Shown: one piece after another, positions 44,175 to 55,856 of the stretch
How the letters are laid out: each line of letters starts with the position of its first letter
How positions within the stretch are numbered: position 1 is the first letter of the stretch
NCBI RefSeq assembly: GCF_027887165.1
Contig: NC_077228.1
Location: 421,679,207 to 421,743,206 of the forward strand
From: Monodelphis domestica
Taxonomy: Eukaryota > Chordata > Mammalia > Didelphimorphia > Didelphidae
Direction of reading: 5' to 3'
DNA: 64,000 nucleotides
Translations under genes and position numbers: made by a program
The notes under the pieces: generated by a model
Databases searched by the model: none
What the model saw: the letters and a program-made list of their open reading frames with translations, nothing else
Told to the model about the DNA's origin: nothing

Positions 44175-44193
44175 GTGTGTCTGTGTGTATGTG
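44104..44193. repeat. (TG)n-(TGTC)n compound microsatellite
   Basis: About 21 TG units, then seven or so TGTC units, then mixed TG/TC. It sits at the 3' tail of a SINE. The His/Thr repeat frame on the minus strand (44042-44239) is its translation. Confidence 0.97.
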
Positions 44194-44723
44194 TTTGAGG
44201 ATAGTTGAAGTCACTCATTTTGGAGCAAAGACTTGACAAGGTTTAGAATGCCTCCCCTTCCCTTTAAAGTCAGTCCATTTGGCTTAACGACTAGAGTACT
44301 TCGATTCCTAATGATCCTTACCTTGAGCACAGAGCATTCTGTTGTAATTTGCAGAACTACTTGCCATACACATTTAGCAAATGGTGAGGAAGGCATACGA
44401 AAGCATTTCCTGTGAAGGGCCAGGGCCCTCCATGTCATACCAAGTTGATTTGTACAAGGCTAAAGTAAGCCCAATTTATATTTTTTATACCATGCCTACC
44501 ATTTTTTCCCTCCTGGAATCATGTCTCATTGCTATGCAATTTCAACCACCATTGCACTTATTATATCAAGTCAACAAGCATTTTTATTTAAAAATTTTAA
44601 TGGATTAATTAGTTTTTAAAAATATTTATTTTATGTTTACATGATTCATAACAAGCATTTTTTAAGAGCCTCCTATGTGCCAGGAACTGGATCCCAGATC
44701 CCAGATCCCAGAAAATGCAAATG

Positions 44724-44726
<3 letters not shown>

Positions 44727-44775
<49 letters not shown>
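44727..44775. repeat. (CA)n microsatellite
   Basis: About 24 CA units inside the antisense L2. The Cys/Val repeat frame at 44609-44845 is its translation. Confidence 0.97.
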
Positions 44776-44778
<3 letters not shown>

Positions 44779-45235
44779 CCCAGACCCTGTTTTTAAGGAG
44801 CTCATATTCTAAAAGAGAAGACAACACACAAACAATTATGTCCAAATAAGCTATATACAGGATAAACTGAAAATAATTAGCAGAAGGGAGGCATTAATAT
44901 TGAGGGAGATTAGGAAAGACTTCTTGTAATAGGTGAAATTTTAGTAGGGACTTGAGAGAATCCAGGGAAGTCAGGAGACAGATATGAGAAGGGAAACAGC
45001 CCCCATGCCTAGGGACAATCCAGTGAAAAGACCCCTAGCCAGGAAATGGTGTGTCATGTAAGGAACAGTCATTGGATCCCCGAATATATGGTGGTGGGTA
45101 AGATGTAAAAATACTGAAAGATAGTAAGTGTCTAGGTTATAGAGGGAGGCTTTAAAAGCCAAACAAGATTTTATATTTGATCTTGGAGGTGATAGGAAAC
45201 CACTAGAATTTATATGGAGAGGGTGGAGGAGAGAC

Positions 45236-45610
45236 AAAGTCAGATGTGCATTAGGAAGATCAATTTGACAGCTGAATAGAGGACGGTCTGGAATGGGGAG
45301 AGACTTGAAGCTGAGAAATCAACCAGCTTGCAGTTGAAATAGCCCAGGATGACATGATAAAAGCCTGCACCAAGGTGGTGACAGCATCAGAGGAGGGGAA
45401 AGGGTATAAATGAGAAACGTCACAATAGTGGAATTGATGGACTTGGCAACTGATTTCATCTGAGGGGTAAGGTAAGAGAGAGAGTAAATAATAATGGATG
45501 ACACCTAGGTTGTGAGCTTGAGTGACTGGGAAGATGGTGGTCTTGACAGTAATGAGAAAATTAGGAAGAAGAGAAATCTTGGGGGGAAAGATAATGAGTT
45601 CAATTTTGGA
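45236..45610 (-). pseudogene. Decayed L2 ORF2, reverse-transcriptase C-terminal region
   Basis: The 117-codon minus frame (45260-45613) carries the expected order for L2/CR1 ORF2 after the catalytic domain: a MSKIELIIFPPK start, NLGVI, a VHQFHYCDVSHLYP block, and a LVQAFIMSS block. Family identity is recognised by order of motifs; both ends lack the rest of ORF2, so it is not functional. Confidence 0.75.
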
Positions 45611-45760
45611 CATATTGATTTTAAGATATCTGTTAGGTGCTAGGTGGTATAAGTCCAGTTTTGTTTAAGAGCTGATCAGCCCTAGTGTGATGAGGCAGAG
45701 TAGCAGTGGTGACTGGGAAATATATAGGACCAGTGCTCAGAATGGAAGTAAGGGGAGTGA

Positions 45761-46190
45761 GGTGAGGACCCACATGCATTCTGCCTATCATAGTAGCTGT
45801 TCTGAGACAGAATTAACCATGAAAAAAGTAACAGGATCAGCACAATCCATTTTAGAAGCAGTGGTATCCCATTCTTTGCTAATGGAGACACTGACATGTA
45901 GAATTAATTATTAGTTATTATTATTAATTATTAGGTCAATTTCTTTTAAAAATCATTTTAGAAATCATGTATGCACTGAGCAAGTTCTTTGTCCTAAAAT
46001 GTAAGTTCTGAATCCTAGGAATGATTACTGCCCCTATAGACACTATAACCCTACAAAGCCCAAAGCTAGAATAGAGACCTCGAAATAAGCGAGGGTCCAG
46101 GAAGGTAGACCTTCCCCTATCACACTGACTGTGCATGATTTATGATACTCTGGAGTGTAGACTCTGATATGAATACTGAGTACTCTGTAT
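45761..46190. other. Unassigned sequence
   Basis: ATTATTA-rich segment near 45903-45935; nothing else recognised. Confidence 0.3.
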
Positions 46191-46194
46191 TCTT

Positions 46195-46430
46195 TGTGGT
46201 CCAGTCTTTCCAGTCATGTCTGACCTTATTTGGGGTCTTCTTGGCAGAGATAATGGAGTGGTTTGCTACTCCCACTCTAATTCATTTTATGAATGAGGAA
46301 TCTGAGGCAAGAAAGATTAAGTGACTTACTGGGGTCACACAGCTAGTAAGTGTCTGAGACCAGATTTGATCTCAGGAAGAGGAGTCTTCTTGATTCCAGG
46401 TCCAGCACTGTATCTACTTTGCTGCTCACT
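46195..46430 (-). mobile_element. tRNA SINE with RTE-like tail, antisense
   Basis: GTGGTCCAGTCTTTCCAGTCATGTCTGACC, GGTCTTCTTGGCAGAGATAATGGAGTGG, GACTTACTGGGGTCACACAGCTAGTAAGTGTCTGAGACCAG, GATTCCAGGTCCAGCACTG. Confidence 0.85.
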
Positions 46431-46583
46431 TTATACTCTACAGGGTAATAATATAAGAGGAAAGCTTTGCTATCCTGAACCCTGGAAGGTTAAGTTTCTA
46501 CTTTTCCACAAGCTGAGCAACTATCTTCACTAACAATTTCCTAACCATGCAGTTTGGGGCTTGAAATTCTAATTATGTGATGG

Positions 46584-46584
<1 letters not shown>

Positions 46585-46643
<59 letters not shown>
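46585..46643. repeat. (TA)n microsatellite
   Basis: About 29 uninterrupted TA units, able to extrude as a cruciform. The Ile/Tyr frame at 46573-46767 is its translation. Confidence 0.97.
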
Positions 46644-46647
<4 letters not shown>

Positions 46648-46786
46648 TCTTTCATTAGGAGATGGTAGAATTAATTCAGGCTGAAAAATGTAATTTAGAG
46701 ATATAGTTGTCCAACATGTTGGAACTTCTTCAAACACGGTCAGTGTTTTGTTCTTTATATTCCTCATAACTAGAGAGTCATTGTTG

Positions 46787-47033
46787 TATAGAGATGGAAA
46801 GTTTCATTAAAATTAAGGAGACCTGGATTCAAGTCTTGCCTCTGATACATACTTGCTGTGTGACCCTGGGCAAGTCACTCAACCCCTGCCTCCTGTTGAT
46901 ATCTCTTCTCAGAAGTTATAGCATTCAAGGCTTAGTTACAAAATCATTACAGTATTGTACTGGTAGAGGGAATTTCCTCATGAAGAGTTCCCTATGCTAA
47001 TGAAAATTCAGGTCTAAAACAAATAAACAAAAA
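46787..47033 (+). mobile_element. WALLSI-like tRNA SINE
   Basis: GAGACCTGGATTCAAGTCTTGCCTCTGATACATACTTGCTGTGTGACCCTGGGCAAGTCACTCAACCCC, GGTAGAGGGAATTTCCTCATGAAGAGTTCCCTATGCTAATGAAAATTC and an AAACAAATAAACAAAAA end. Confidence 0.8.
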
Positions 47034-47235
47034 CCTTCATAGTAGCTCACACCATGAGACATGTAGTGGGCACTCTAGTTATCTAATGAATGAATGAATG
47101 CGTTTTCCATTTTATTGAGAATTGCATTCATTCCTACTCTGTAATACCTTTTATAATGTTCCAGACTTATGATTATTTTATCAAATAATAATTTCCTTAA
47201 GAAGTTATTATTTAAGGCATTAATAATTAGTGTTG

Positions 47236-47565
47236 TTGTTGAATCATTTCAGTTATGTCTGACTATGACATGGTTTCTTTCTTTTTCTTTTTTCCTTTTT
47301 TTTTGGTAGAGTTATACTTAGAACCAGGTTTGTTGATATTTAATTCCCTGTTCTTTCATTATTTCTGGTTAAAATACCAATTTTTTTTGCAAAGATACTG
47401 GAATAATTTGCCATTTTCCTTTTCTAGAGCATTTCACAAATGAGGAAGTTGAGGCATACAGGGTTAAGTGGCTTGCCCAGGGCCACACAGCTTGTAAGTG
47501 TCTGAGACCAAGAAAATGAATCTTCTTGACTCCTATCCACTATGCCACCTTAGCTTTCCTATATA
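47236..47565 (-). mobile_element. tRNA-RTE SINE, antisense, split by about 110 bp
   Basis: 3' part TGTTGTTGAATCATTTCAGTTATGTCTGACTATGACATGG at 47236-47274, body from GCAAAGATACTGGAATAATTTGCC (47390) to 47565. The insert between starts with a TTTC/T-rich run and carries GTTCTTTCATTATTTCTGGTTAAAATACCAA. Confidence 0.75.
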
Positions 47566-47589
47566 GTAGAAGGATAACTTTAAAAGAGA

Positions 47590-47833
47590 ATATCCTGTCT
47601 GATGATTATCTGTGAAAACTTAGCTACTCTCAGAAATGCAATGATTTGGGACAATTTTGAAAGATGTATGATGAGGAATGCTATCTACTTCCAGAGAAAG
47701 AACTATTGGAGTCATCTTTCATATCAGTGTGTTTTTAGTTTTATTTTGTGATTTTGGTTATTTATGAGTTACAACAATGACCAATATGGAAGTGTATTTT
47801 GCATGACAATAAAAATAAAATTTTAAAAAGAAA
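47590..47833 (+). mobile_element. LINE-1 3' end, older subfamily
   Basis: ATGCAATGATTTGGGACAATTTTGAAAGA, GAGGAATGCTATCTACTTCCAGAGAAAGAACTATTGGAGTC, ending AATAAAAATAAAATTTTAAAAAG. Confidence 0.75.
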
Positions 47834-47919
47834 GACTATCCTCTCTATAAAATGTTTCCAAAAAGAAATAAAACTTGATAAATAGGGGGGGTATGATACT
47901 TCTAGGATTGTATTTTTTT

Positions 47920-48052
47920 CTTAAGGTATTAAATTTTATTTTATTTTTCTCCAATTACATGTAAAAACTGTTTCCTACATTTTCCAAAGAATATTGAGTC
48001 TTGAATTCTATCCCTCCCTCCCTCTGCCTCCCTTGAGATAGTAAGCAATAGG
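47920..48052 (-). mobile_element. Second-subfamily L1 3' end, antisense, host of the next L1
   Basis: TTATTTTTCTCCAATTACATGTAAAAACTGTTTCC, TTGAGTCTTGAATTCTATCCCTCCCTCCCTCTGCCTCCCTTGAGATAG. It stops at the insertion of 48064-48493. Confidence 0.7.
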
Positions 48053-48063
48053 ATTGTATTTTC

Positions 48064-48493
48064 TTTAAAAATATTTTTCCATGTTTACATGATTCATTTC
48101 CTTTCCCTCCTCTCTTCCCTCCCCATACCCAGAGCCAATAAGCCCTTCTACTGGATTATACAAATGTTGTCACTTATACCTATTTCCATATTATTCATTT
48201 TTGTAATAAAGCAATCTTTTAAAACCAAACCCTCAAATCATATACCCATATAAACAAATAAGTTATATGTTTTTCTTCTGTGTTTCTATTCCCATGGTTT
48301 TTCCTCTTGACATGAATAGCATTCTTTCTCATAAGTCCCTTGGGATTGTCTTATAGTAGCAAAGTTCATTACATTGGATTGTTTCACAATGTTTCATTTT
48401 CTGTGTACAATGGTCTCTTGGTTCTGCTCATTTCACACTGCATCAGTTCCTGGAGGTTCTTCCAGTTCATATAGAAATCCTCTAGTTCATAGT
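48064..48493 (-). mobile_element. LINE-1 3' end, antisense, with target duplication
   Basis: Flanked by attgtattttc (48053-48063 and 48494-48504), an 11-bp perfect duplication. Contains TTTTTCCATGTTTACATGATTC, CATATTATTCATTTTTGTAATAAAGCAATCTTTTAAAACC, TGGTTCTGCTCATTTCACACTGCATCAG. Confidence 0.88.
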
Positions 48494-48559
48494 ATTGTAT
48501 TTTCAAAGCAAGTTTCATGAAATAAATTATGAACCTTAAAAATGAAACTCCCTATAGGA

Positions 48560-48689
48560 TAAGGCTCTAGAAAGGACTTGAAATCATTTAATGCAACACC
48601 TTTCATTTTGCAGATGAGGAAATTGAGTCTTAGAAAAGAGAACTAATTTGGCCATGGTCACATAAAAAGTTATCAGTAGACTAACCCCA
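48560..48689 (-). mobile_element. MIR fragment, antisense
   Basis: CTCTAGAAAGGACTTGAAATCATTTAATGC, CATTTTGCAGATGAGGAAATTGAGTC, TTGGCCATGGTCACATAAAAAGTTATCAGTAGA. Confidence 0.65.
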
Positions 48690-48745
48690 TTTGCCCAGGC
48701 TCTTGCCCTTCTGTCTTAAAGTATTCTAAGACCGAAAGTAAGGAT
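48690..48745 (+). mobile_element. MON1-type SINE 3' end only
   Basis: CCATTTGCCCAGGCTCTTGCCCTTCTGTCTTAAAGTATTCTAAGACCGAAAGTAAGG, leading directly into the GAAA repeat that replaces its tail. Confidence 0.7.
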
Positions 48746-49000
<255 letters not shown>

Positions 49001-49009
49001 TTACTGGTA

Positions 49010-49734
49010 GAACCATGCTGATGTTGAATTCTTTGTTCTTTCATTAACTGGTTAAAATATCAAAGTAGTTCACTTGAGGTATCCTAAATTCCATTCACAG
49101 TTTTGCTCCTTTTTTTGTTGAGACATTGACTGCAACTGGAAGAATTATCCTGCATTTACTGTCTGAACAGTTTCATTCATTTAGGTATGGACAACAACCT
49201 GGCAAGATGGATCAGTAAAATTTACTGATTGGACTATCTTGTTTACTTGCAATATGAGGAAGTATCCAGCTGTAATGATTCATTGGTGTTCCATTTTATG
49301 GGCTGTTGGCCCATGAATTATTTCCTTTTGCATTCTTCTCTCTCTAGTAACAAGACTTGTCTGAAGTCTGACTCTTTCCTGCAAACAGGTTCATACAAAT
49401 CAGTTAATATTTAGAATGTGGGGAAGTAGGAACAGAATCTCTGTTTCTAGCATTTTGGTTTTGTTTGAAAGAAAAAGAGTGTTTTAAGGAATGTGTTTTA
49501 AAACTTGGGTTTTAAGACCACTAGAATTTTGTCTGAGAAGATCTCCACCAGTCCCAAGGCAATAGAATACCAGTATGTATTGCATTGTACATTTGCATGG
49601 GATAGGAAAGCTGGTCATCTGGGTGAAGGATAGCTACTGAAAAGCCCCAGAAAGTCCCAGTGGGAAATAGGGGAGGGGGCAGTTAAGGCTCTAACTGCCT
49701 CCTTCTTCACCTGACCTACCTCTCTAACTCCCAG
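49010..49734. other. Repeat-poor segment
   Basis: Apart from a 55-bp similarity to 47330-47385 at its left edge, no repeat is recognised. The segment 49240-49330 is high-complexity (GCTGTAATGATTCATTGG) and could be conserved. Confidence 0.35.
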
Positions 49735-49870
49735 ATCCTTAAAAATAGTAAAACCTGTATGATCTTGGAGAAATCATTTGATTTCACCTCTTTGGTTCTC
49801 AATTTACTCATCTGTAAAATGAAGTGGCTAGACTAAATGACCTTTAAGGTTTCGGCAAGTTTTCAATCAA
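49735..49870 (+). mobile_element. MIR SINE
   Basis: TCTTGGAGAAATCATTTGATTTCACCTCTTTGGTTCTCAATTTACTCATCTGTAAAATGAAGTGGCTAGACTAAATGACC. Confidence 0.7.
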
Positions 49871-51910
49871 ATCTTCTGTTCCTTTCATTTTCTCTTGCCT
49901 TTTTTCATTTTGTATTCTTCCCATCACCTCCAAAGCCTTATGACTTTTCCAATGTCTATTTTTCTGAACATTGGGAGACATTCTTTTGTAAACAAGCTTG
50001 ATATGTACTTCTAGTGTGTTATCATGTTAAATCAATGTCTGCTGCCAGGTAATTGATGAATTGAAAATCTACTTGAATTGTTCATGTCTTCTTTTGACTT
50101 CTGGTTTTGAGTCTTTCTACCATTTTGTTTCTTCTTAGGATTACTCTTAATAGGGCAAAAGAGAAGGAACTCAAGTCAACAAGCCCCTTATAAGCAAGGG
50201 GCTTCTTAATTATCTTCCTATCTCCTGTATAGATTATTTATTGCATATACTGTCAGACACATCTAAGTATCACTTGATTTATTGAACTCTTTTTCTCCCT
50301 TTTTAAAAAATCATTGATTAAAAATGGATAACTTCATGACAAAAGGAGAGGGTTGGGAAGGGAACTGAGGGAAGGACACATTCATAAGTGAATGTAATAT
50401 AAATACAAAAGACATCAATAAAATAATATAAACTTTTCAATCTATTAGAGTTTAAACTAAATGCTCTTCAAGATATCTTCTCTTTATCTTCTCTTTTCTC
50501 ATTTTATTGTCCCCCCTCAAAATGTTATATGTTTCCTTAACTTACTATAGTCTCTTGTGTAGTGAATGCATTTAATAAATGATTATTAAATTAATATATG
50601 AATGAAATCAGTCATTTAACTCATCAAAGCAATTCTAAACTAAGTTAAGTAGAGGTTAAAACTATTGCCCAAAAAGAAATTTGATATCTGTAAGTTAGAA
50701 TAGATAACTGACAAGATATATATTTGAGAGCATTTCATCATTTATTAAATATGGAATATGATAAGCTAATCCCATAGTGTATAAAACAGGCACTGTGAGT
50801 ATGCATAAAAGGGCAATGTGAAGACATCTCTCCATCTTTATGATCTGATTAGTTCAGTGCAGATTTTTAAAAAGGAAAACCAAATAGGAAATAACAGTGT
50901 CTAAGGAGTTCTTATCAAACTTATAAATACCCTTCTGCTCATAGTGGAAGTAACATCATTCTTGAGTGATAAAGAAATGATAGTAGTGGTGGAATCCTTT
51001 TTAGCTTTTCATATAATTGTGACATTCTTCAAGAGGAAATCCTTTGTGAAGTATATAGTAATCCTTTAAAATATGTTGTGATTGTATGTCTCTATTTTAA
51101 AAAGTCCAGATATTTTCATTTGAAATATGAGGTAATTTTAGGACCATTAATATAAAATTTGAAAGGAAATTTTTCAAAAAAGCATGATGAAATGGGTTTT
51201 GAAATGCAATGGGAGTTCACTTTGATGGAACATGAAGGAATTTGGCTCTTACTTTTTCTGTCTCCCTTCCTCAAAAGAGACTTGGTAGTAGCCATTCATT
51301 ATTAGAAAGAAGGAAGATAAGAGATTAACCTGGGATCAAGAATGACAGTTCCTTTGTCTCACTTTTGTTGCACCTGGCCATGAATAGGACTTTCACAGCC
51401 AGTGCTATAATAAGCTATGTTCCATATACCTTTTTCCTGACCCAAGTTTTATAATATTAACTCTTAGAATATCCTCTGAAGATAATGTTATATATACAAT
51501 GAGTATCTTGTTTTATTTAAACTTTAATGAATATGTTGGGGAAAAAAGCCATATTAACAAAGAAAGCAAGTTTTCCTACTGGTTTTAGGCTATTTTAAAA
51601 ATCCCTGCAGCATTTTCCTGGCGTCACTCAGGAAGCTATTAATAACTCTCTGTTAAGACCTTCAAAATTAGATTGCATTTTTTATTTTTTACTCATTTAA
51701 ATCACTCATCCATTTCTAATGTATAAAATATAGATTCTGCTGTCATTGGCATCTACAAGTACAACTGATATTTACAATATGTTTTCTGCTGTTATATGTC
51801 CCTCTTTTTAACCCCCTATAAAACCCAAGTCTGTGTGGATAATGAATCATTATAGTTCTTGCTCCTGCTTGGATTGTCAAATTATTCACCTTTCTTTTCT
51901 ACCATTGGTA
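49871..51910. other. Repeat-poor block; candidate conserved noncoding DNA
   Basis: About 2 kb without a named repeat and without an exon-like frame. The segment 51560-51780 has the complexity typical of conserved noncoding elements; this is impression only. Confidence 0.3.
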
Positions 51911-51911
51911 C

Positions 51912-52138
51912 TATGAGAGAAGCAGTGTGATATAATAGAAAGGGAGCTAACACAGAAGTCAGGAAGACCTGAGTTGAAATCCTGACTCTGACCCATACTT
52001 TCTGTGTGACCCAAACTTCTCAGCACCCTGCTGGCAGCTGTGTAAGACTAGAAGTATTTGAGCAGGCTCCAGTTTACAGTGGTAATAGGAGTTCCTCAGA
52101 GGGAGTTCCCTATGCAAATGAAATCCACTAGATCACTG
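51912..52138 (+). mobile_element. WALLSI-like tRNA SINE
   Basis: GAAGCAGTGTGATATAATAGAAAGGGAGC, GAAGTCAGGAAGACCTGAGTTGAAATCCTGACTCTGACCCATAC, CTCAGAGGGAGTTCCCTATGCAAATGAAATCCACTAG. Its A-rich tail becomes the purine tract that follows. Confidence 0.85.
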
Positions 52139-52232
52139 AGAATAATAATAAAGAAGAGGAAAAGGAAGAGGAGGAGAAAAAGAAGAGGAAGAAGAAAAGA
52201 AAGAAGAAGAGAAGGAGGAGGAAGAGTGGGAA
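52139..52232. repeat. Purine-rich (GAA/GAGG)n tract
   Basis: About 95 bases, nearly all purine on the plus strand, starting at a SINE tail. The Lys/Arg-rich frame at 52058-52258 is its translation. Confidence 0.92.
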
Positions 52233-52354
52233 AAGGAGACTCCTCCTGGAAATGCTAATAAACTACATTATTCATACCTTTTCCTAAACTTCATATTGTC
52301 ATTACTTTGTTATTATATGAACTCTTACTTTATTAATCAAACATTAAACAGACT

Positions 52355-52965
52355 AAGGCATTGCTGGTAGAGTTGTGAACTGATCCAACCATTCTGGAAG
52401 GCAATTTGGAATTATGCCCAAAGGGCTATAAAAGAATGTGTATTCTTTGATCCAGTAATATCATTACTAGGTCTGTATCCCAAAGAGATTTTTAAAAATG
52501 GGAAAGAACATGTTTGCACAAAAATACTTATAGCTACTCTTTTTATGGTGGCAAAGAATTGGAGAATGGCTGATCAAATTGTCATATATGATGCTATAAG
52601 GAATGATGAACAGGATGACTTCAGAAAGAGTAGGAAAGACCTACAGTGAAATAAGCAGAACCAGGAAAACATTATACATGGTAACTGCAATATTGTAGAA
52701 TGATCAAATGTGGTAGACTTTGATACTAATAGTAATACAATGATTCAGGACAATTCTGAGGGACTATTGACAAAGAATATTATCCACCTCCAGAGAAAAA
52801 ACTGTTGTAGAAATGCAGATGAAAACATAATTTACCATTTTTTTATTTGGGTATATGCTTTGGGGTTTGGGTTTTATAAGATTGTTCACTTATAAAAATG
52901 AATAATATGGAAATATATTTGGTATGGTAATATATGTATAACCTATGAAAAAAAATAATGGTTTC
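52355..52965 (+). mobile_element. LINE-1 3' end
   Basis: GGCATTGCTGGTAGAGTTGTGAACTGATCCAACCATTCTGGAAGGCAATTTGGAATTATGCCCAAAGGGC, TATCCCAAAGAGATTTTT, GTGGCAAAGAATTGGAGAATGGC, ACAATGATTCAGGACAATTCTGAGGGAC, GGGTTTTATAAGATTGTTCACTTATAAAAATGAATAATATGG. Confidence 0.9.
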
Positions 52966-53085
52966 TCACTTAAAAAAACCCACATTAACCAGAGGCTTCA
53001 CAGATAACTTGTACAAAATTATATGAAATGTTTTGGACTCCCTTTAGAAGGAAGAAAAAGTCATGGTATGATTTTGGCTATAACT

Positions 53086-53310
53086 ATTATTATTATTCAG
53101 TAATTTTTTAGTTGTGTCTGATTCTTCATGACTTTCTTAGCAAAGATATTGGAGTGGTTTGCTATTTTCTTTTCCAAGTCATTTTACAGATGAGGAAATT
53201 GAGACAAGCAGGGTTAGATTATGTCTTCAGAATCACACTGCTAATATCAGAGGCCACATCTGAACTCAAGTCTTCCTGACTATATCCACTGTATGCCTGA
53301 GCTGTTCCAT
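53086..53310 (-). mobile_element. tRNA-RTE SINE, antisense
   Basis: TTCAGTAATTTTTTAGTTGTGTCTGATTCTTCATGAC, CTTAGCAAAGATATTGGAGTGGTTTGC, CATTTTACAGATGAGGAAATTGAGACAAGCAGGGTTA. Confidence 0.8.
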
Positions 53311-53469
53311 GTAAGGCATATCACAGATTATATTACAGATATTAAAAGTTCTATACTTCTTACTTTACTAATTTCTTCATGGATTAATGCTTCATTTCTT
53401 AGTCTAATGTCTAATAAAACTCAAGAAATAAAAGGTAAAGATTTACTCATTAAGAAATGAAGACAGGTT

Positions 53470-53650
53470 TGGTTTCAGAGAAAATGCAAATTGACTCAGA
53501 TTGAAGTGAGCAGAACAAGCAGAATTGTTGATAAAATAACCAAAATTTTGTAAAGATTTAAAAAAACCCTTTAAAAACAAATGGAATCATGATTCCATAG
53601 GATTTATGATAAAACCAGCTGTAGATAGAGAGGAATGGGCTCAGTGCAGT
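53470..53650 (+). mobile_element. L1 3' UTR fragment
   Basis: GCAAATTGACTCAGATTGAAGTGAGCAGAACAAGCAGAATTGTTG, then GGATTTATGATAAAACCAG. Weak, old. Confidence 0.5.
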
Positions 53651-54242
53651 TTGAGATTTTTATTTTGGACAAGGCCAATATGAGAATTTATTGTGCTTGA
53701 CCATCCATGTTTTTCAGCAGGATTTTGATTTTCTTGGTTTCTCAGTGAGGAAAAGGATGGGATATCCGGGGTGTGAGAAAGACAAAAGACAAAATCTTCC
53801 TTTAGAAAGAAATTAATTTAGAAATACCCCCTCTTTGTCTATGTTGAACTTCTCCCTTTTTAGTCTGAATTAATATTGATAAACTCCCTACCCTGGAGCA
53901 TTTTACAAGGACTTGAGAGAGAACACAGAAGACCTGAGAAATTTGTACCCCTATACTTTTAAGAAGGGAGACACCATAGACATATGATACCTGGAAAACA
54001 ATTTCACAAACAAAGCATCCTCAAATGAAATTAATTGAATAGAAAGCAAGCATTTAAATGGTTCTTTTCTTTAAGAGATACATTTTGAGCCAGGTTTTTA
54101 AGGAGACCATAGACGTGAACTGGCAGAAAAGAAAACCTCTCATCTATTCTCCAGGGTTGTGTTTTTTAATTATAAAGTTAAAGTTTTGCACTTTTTTGAT
54201 AGTTTTCATTTTTACATATTTCTTTACAAATAGACCCTTCTC
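53651..54242. other. Unassigned sequence
   Basis: No repeat or exon recognised. Confidence 0.3.
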
Positions 54243-54257
54243 TCCCCTCTTTTTCTT

Positions 54258-54460
54258 TTCTTTTTTTTTTTAAAACCCTTACCTACTATGTATTGATTCC
54301 AAGGCAGAAGAGACAGAAGAGTGGTAAGGGCTAGGCAATGAGAGTCAAGTGACTTGCTCAGGGTCACACAGCTAGGAAGTGTCTGAGGCTAGATTTGAAC
54401 CCCTGACCCCCCATCTCTGGGCCTGACTCTCAATCCACCTTGCCACCCAGTTGCCCCCTT
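54258..54460 (-). mobile_element. MON1/WSINE1-type SINE, antisense, with 15-bp target duplication
   Basis: Flanked by TCCCCTCTTTTTCTT at 54243-54257 and 54461-54475. T-tail, CCTTACCTACTATGTATTGATTCCAAGGC, GTGACTTGCTCAGGGTCACACAGCTAGG, ATCCACCTTGCCACCCAGTTGCCCC. The minus-strand cleavage site reads TT/AAGA. Confidence 0.94.
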
Positions 54461-54546
54461 TCCCCTCTTTTTCTTAAGAAACCATTCTTTCCCCTCAAAG
54501 ATTAAAAAAAATTAGAGACAAGAGTTCAACAAAAGCAATCAGCAGG

Positions 54547-54735
54547 GGGCAGCTGGATGGCTCAGTGAATTGAGAGCCAGGCCTAGAGACTGGAGGTCCT
54601 ATGGCCTCAGACACTTCCTAGCTATGTGACCTTGGGCAAGTCACTTAACCCCCATTGCCCAGCCCTTACTGCTCTTCTACCTTGGAACTGATACACAGAA
54701 TTTATTTTTAAGATGAAAGGCAAGGTTAAAAAAAC
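54547..54735 (+). mobile_element. MON1/WSINE1-type SINE
   Basis: GGGGGCAGCTGGATGGCTCAGTGAATTGAGAGCCAGGCCTAGAGACTGG, CTATGTGACCTTGGGCAAGTCACTTAACCCCCATTGCCCAGCCCTTAC, CCTTGGAACTGATACACAG, A-rich end. About 14 bases around box B are missing. Confidence 0.93.
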
Positions 54736-54889
54736 CCACAATATGTTGATTCTAACATTATGTGCCCCTCACATCTGCAACAAAAGGGGAGACATACATT
54801 TTTTTCAACATTTTCCAAAGGTTATTTTTGGTCATTATAATTGCACAGCATCCCATTTTGTTCAGAACTATCTTTAGTTCCCTGTAAGA

Positions 54890-55350
54890 TATCTCCACTT
54901 CAATTTCCCACCCTTACCTTAAATGTAACATGTCTCAAATGAATATTTTCATGTTTCTTACAAAATTAATTTCTTCTCTAAAATTCTCTATTTCTGTTAC
55001 TGACAACCCCTACATTTACTGAGTCTTGAAACCCTGGAGCTGCTTTGACACTCCACTCTTTTTTATCTTCTATATACAATCTGTCACTAAGTTCTCTCAA
55101 GGATTAGTGACTTAAACCTCTTAGATTTTTCCTTTTTTCTCTCTTCACCCTTCTGCAAACATTGTTTCCTCTTAAATTGAACTGAAGCAGACTCTTGACT
55201 TGTGTTTCACTGACAACCTGATCAAAAGCTTTTTGATCTGGAGCATTTCCCTGCTCTAGAACCCTCATTGTTTCCTCATTGTCTCTGATATAAAGACCAA
55301 GGTCTTCATCCCGACATTTAGCATTCTCAACAATCTGATCACACCTTACA
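54890..55350 (+). mobile_element. L2 LINE fragment
   Basis: TTAAATGTAACATGTCTCAAATGAA, GAGTCTTGAAACCCTGGAGCTGCTTTGACACTCCAC, TACAATCTGTCACTAAG, CTCTGATATAAAGACCAAGGTCTTCATCC. Confidence 0.6.
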
Positions 55351-55429
55351 TTCTTAACAGAAATAATAATACCTTACATTTACATATCAGAATAGTGAAA
55401 GACCTGGAATTCCTACCATCTACATATCA

Positions 55430-55715
55430 GATAGAAGAACTATAGATGTGCCCCTTAGAAGAAAATACACAAGAGGGTGGATACTATAGCAACTTTCAAG
55501 AAGTTGAAGGGCTATAGTTTAGAAGATGGGTCAGGCTACTACTATCTGGCCTGGAGGCCAAAACTAGGAACAATATGCTTGATTTCAGAAAAAAAAATAC
55601 TTTCTAGTAATTAAAGCTATCCAAAAGTGTAATGAAATCCCTATCACTTGAGGTTTTCCCCTCAATTCTTTTATCCAGATCCAAATCTAGATTGTTGCAT
55701 ATCATGTATTTTATA
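55430..55715 (+). mobile_element. CR1/L3-like LINE fragment
   Basis: ATAGCAACTTTCAAGAAGTTGAAGGGCTATAG, GGCCTGGAGGCCAAAACTAGGAACAATATG, TAGTAATTAAAGCTATCCAAAAGTGTAATG: CR1-type 3' region. Confidence 0.65.
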
Positions 55716-55856
55716 TGCTTTGAGTGTATGTCTCTAAAATTCTTTAATTTTGTGACTTATTGATTTTTCTGGCAATGCTCAGCAAGTTGAGAGTAGAAAA
55801 CAAATGATAGGATTAAACAGAGTACCTTGAGTATACTAAGTCCTTAGTAAATCCTT

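Larger units (their letters stand above)
44655..45760 (-). mobile_element. Long L2 LINE, antisense
   Basis: Reads as L2 from its 3' end inward: CAAGCATTTTTTAAGAGCCTCCTATGTGCCAGGAACTGG, GGAGCTCATATTCTAAAAG, TTAGTAGGGACTTGAGAG, AGGAAGATCAATTTGACAGCTGAATAGAGGACGG, ATAGCCCAGGATGACATGATAAAAGCCTGCACCAAGGTGGTGACAGC, AAGATAATGAGTTCAATTTTGGACATATTG. Three atcccag repeats (44691-44711) and a (CA)n lie in its 3' part. Confidence 0.85.

Noticed and set aside
24329..46643. CRISPR-like arrays
   Set aside because: The only regular repeats are simple microsatellites; there are no spaced 25-40-bp direct repeats, and the genome is a mammal.
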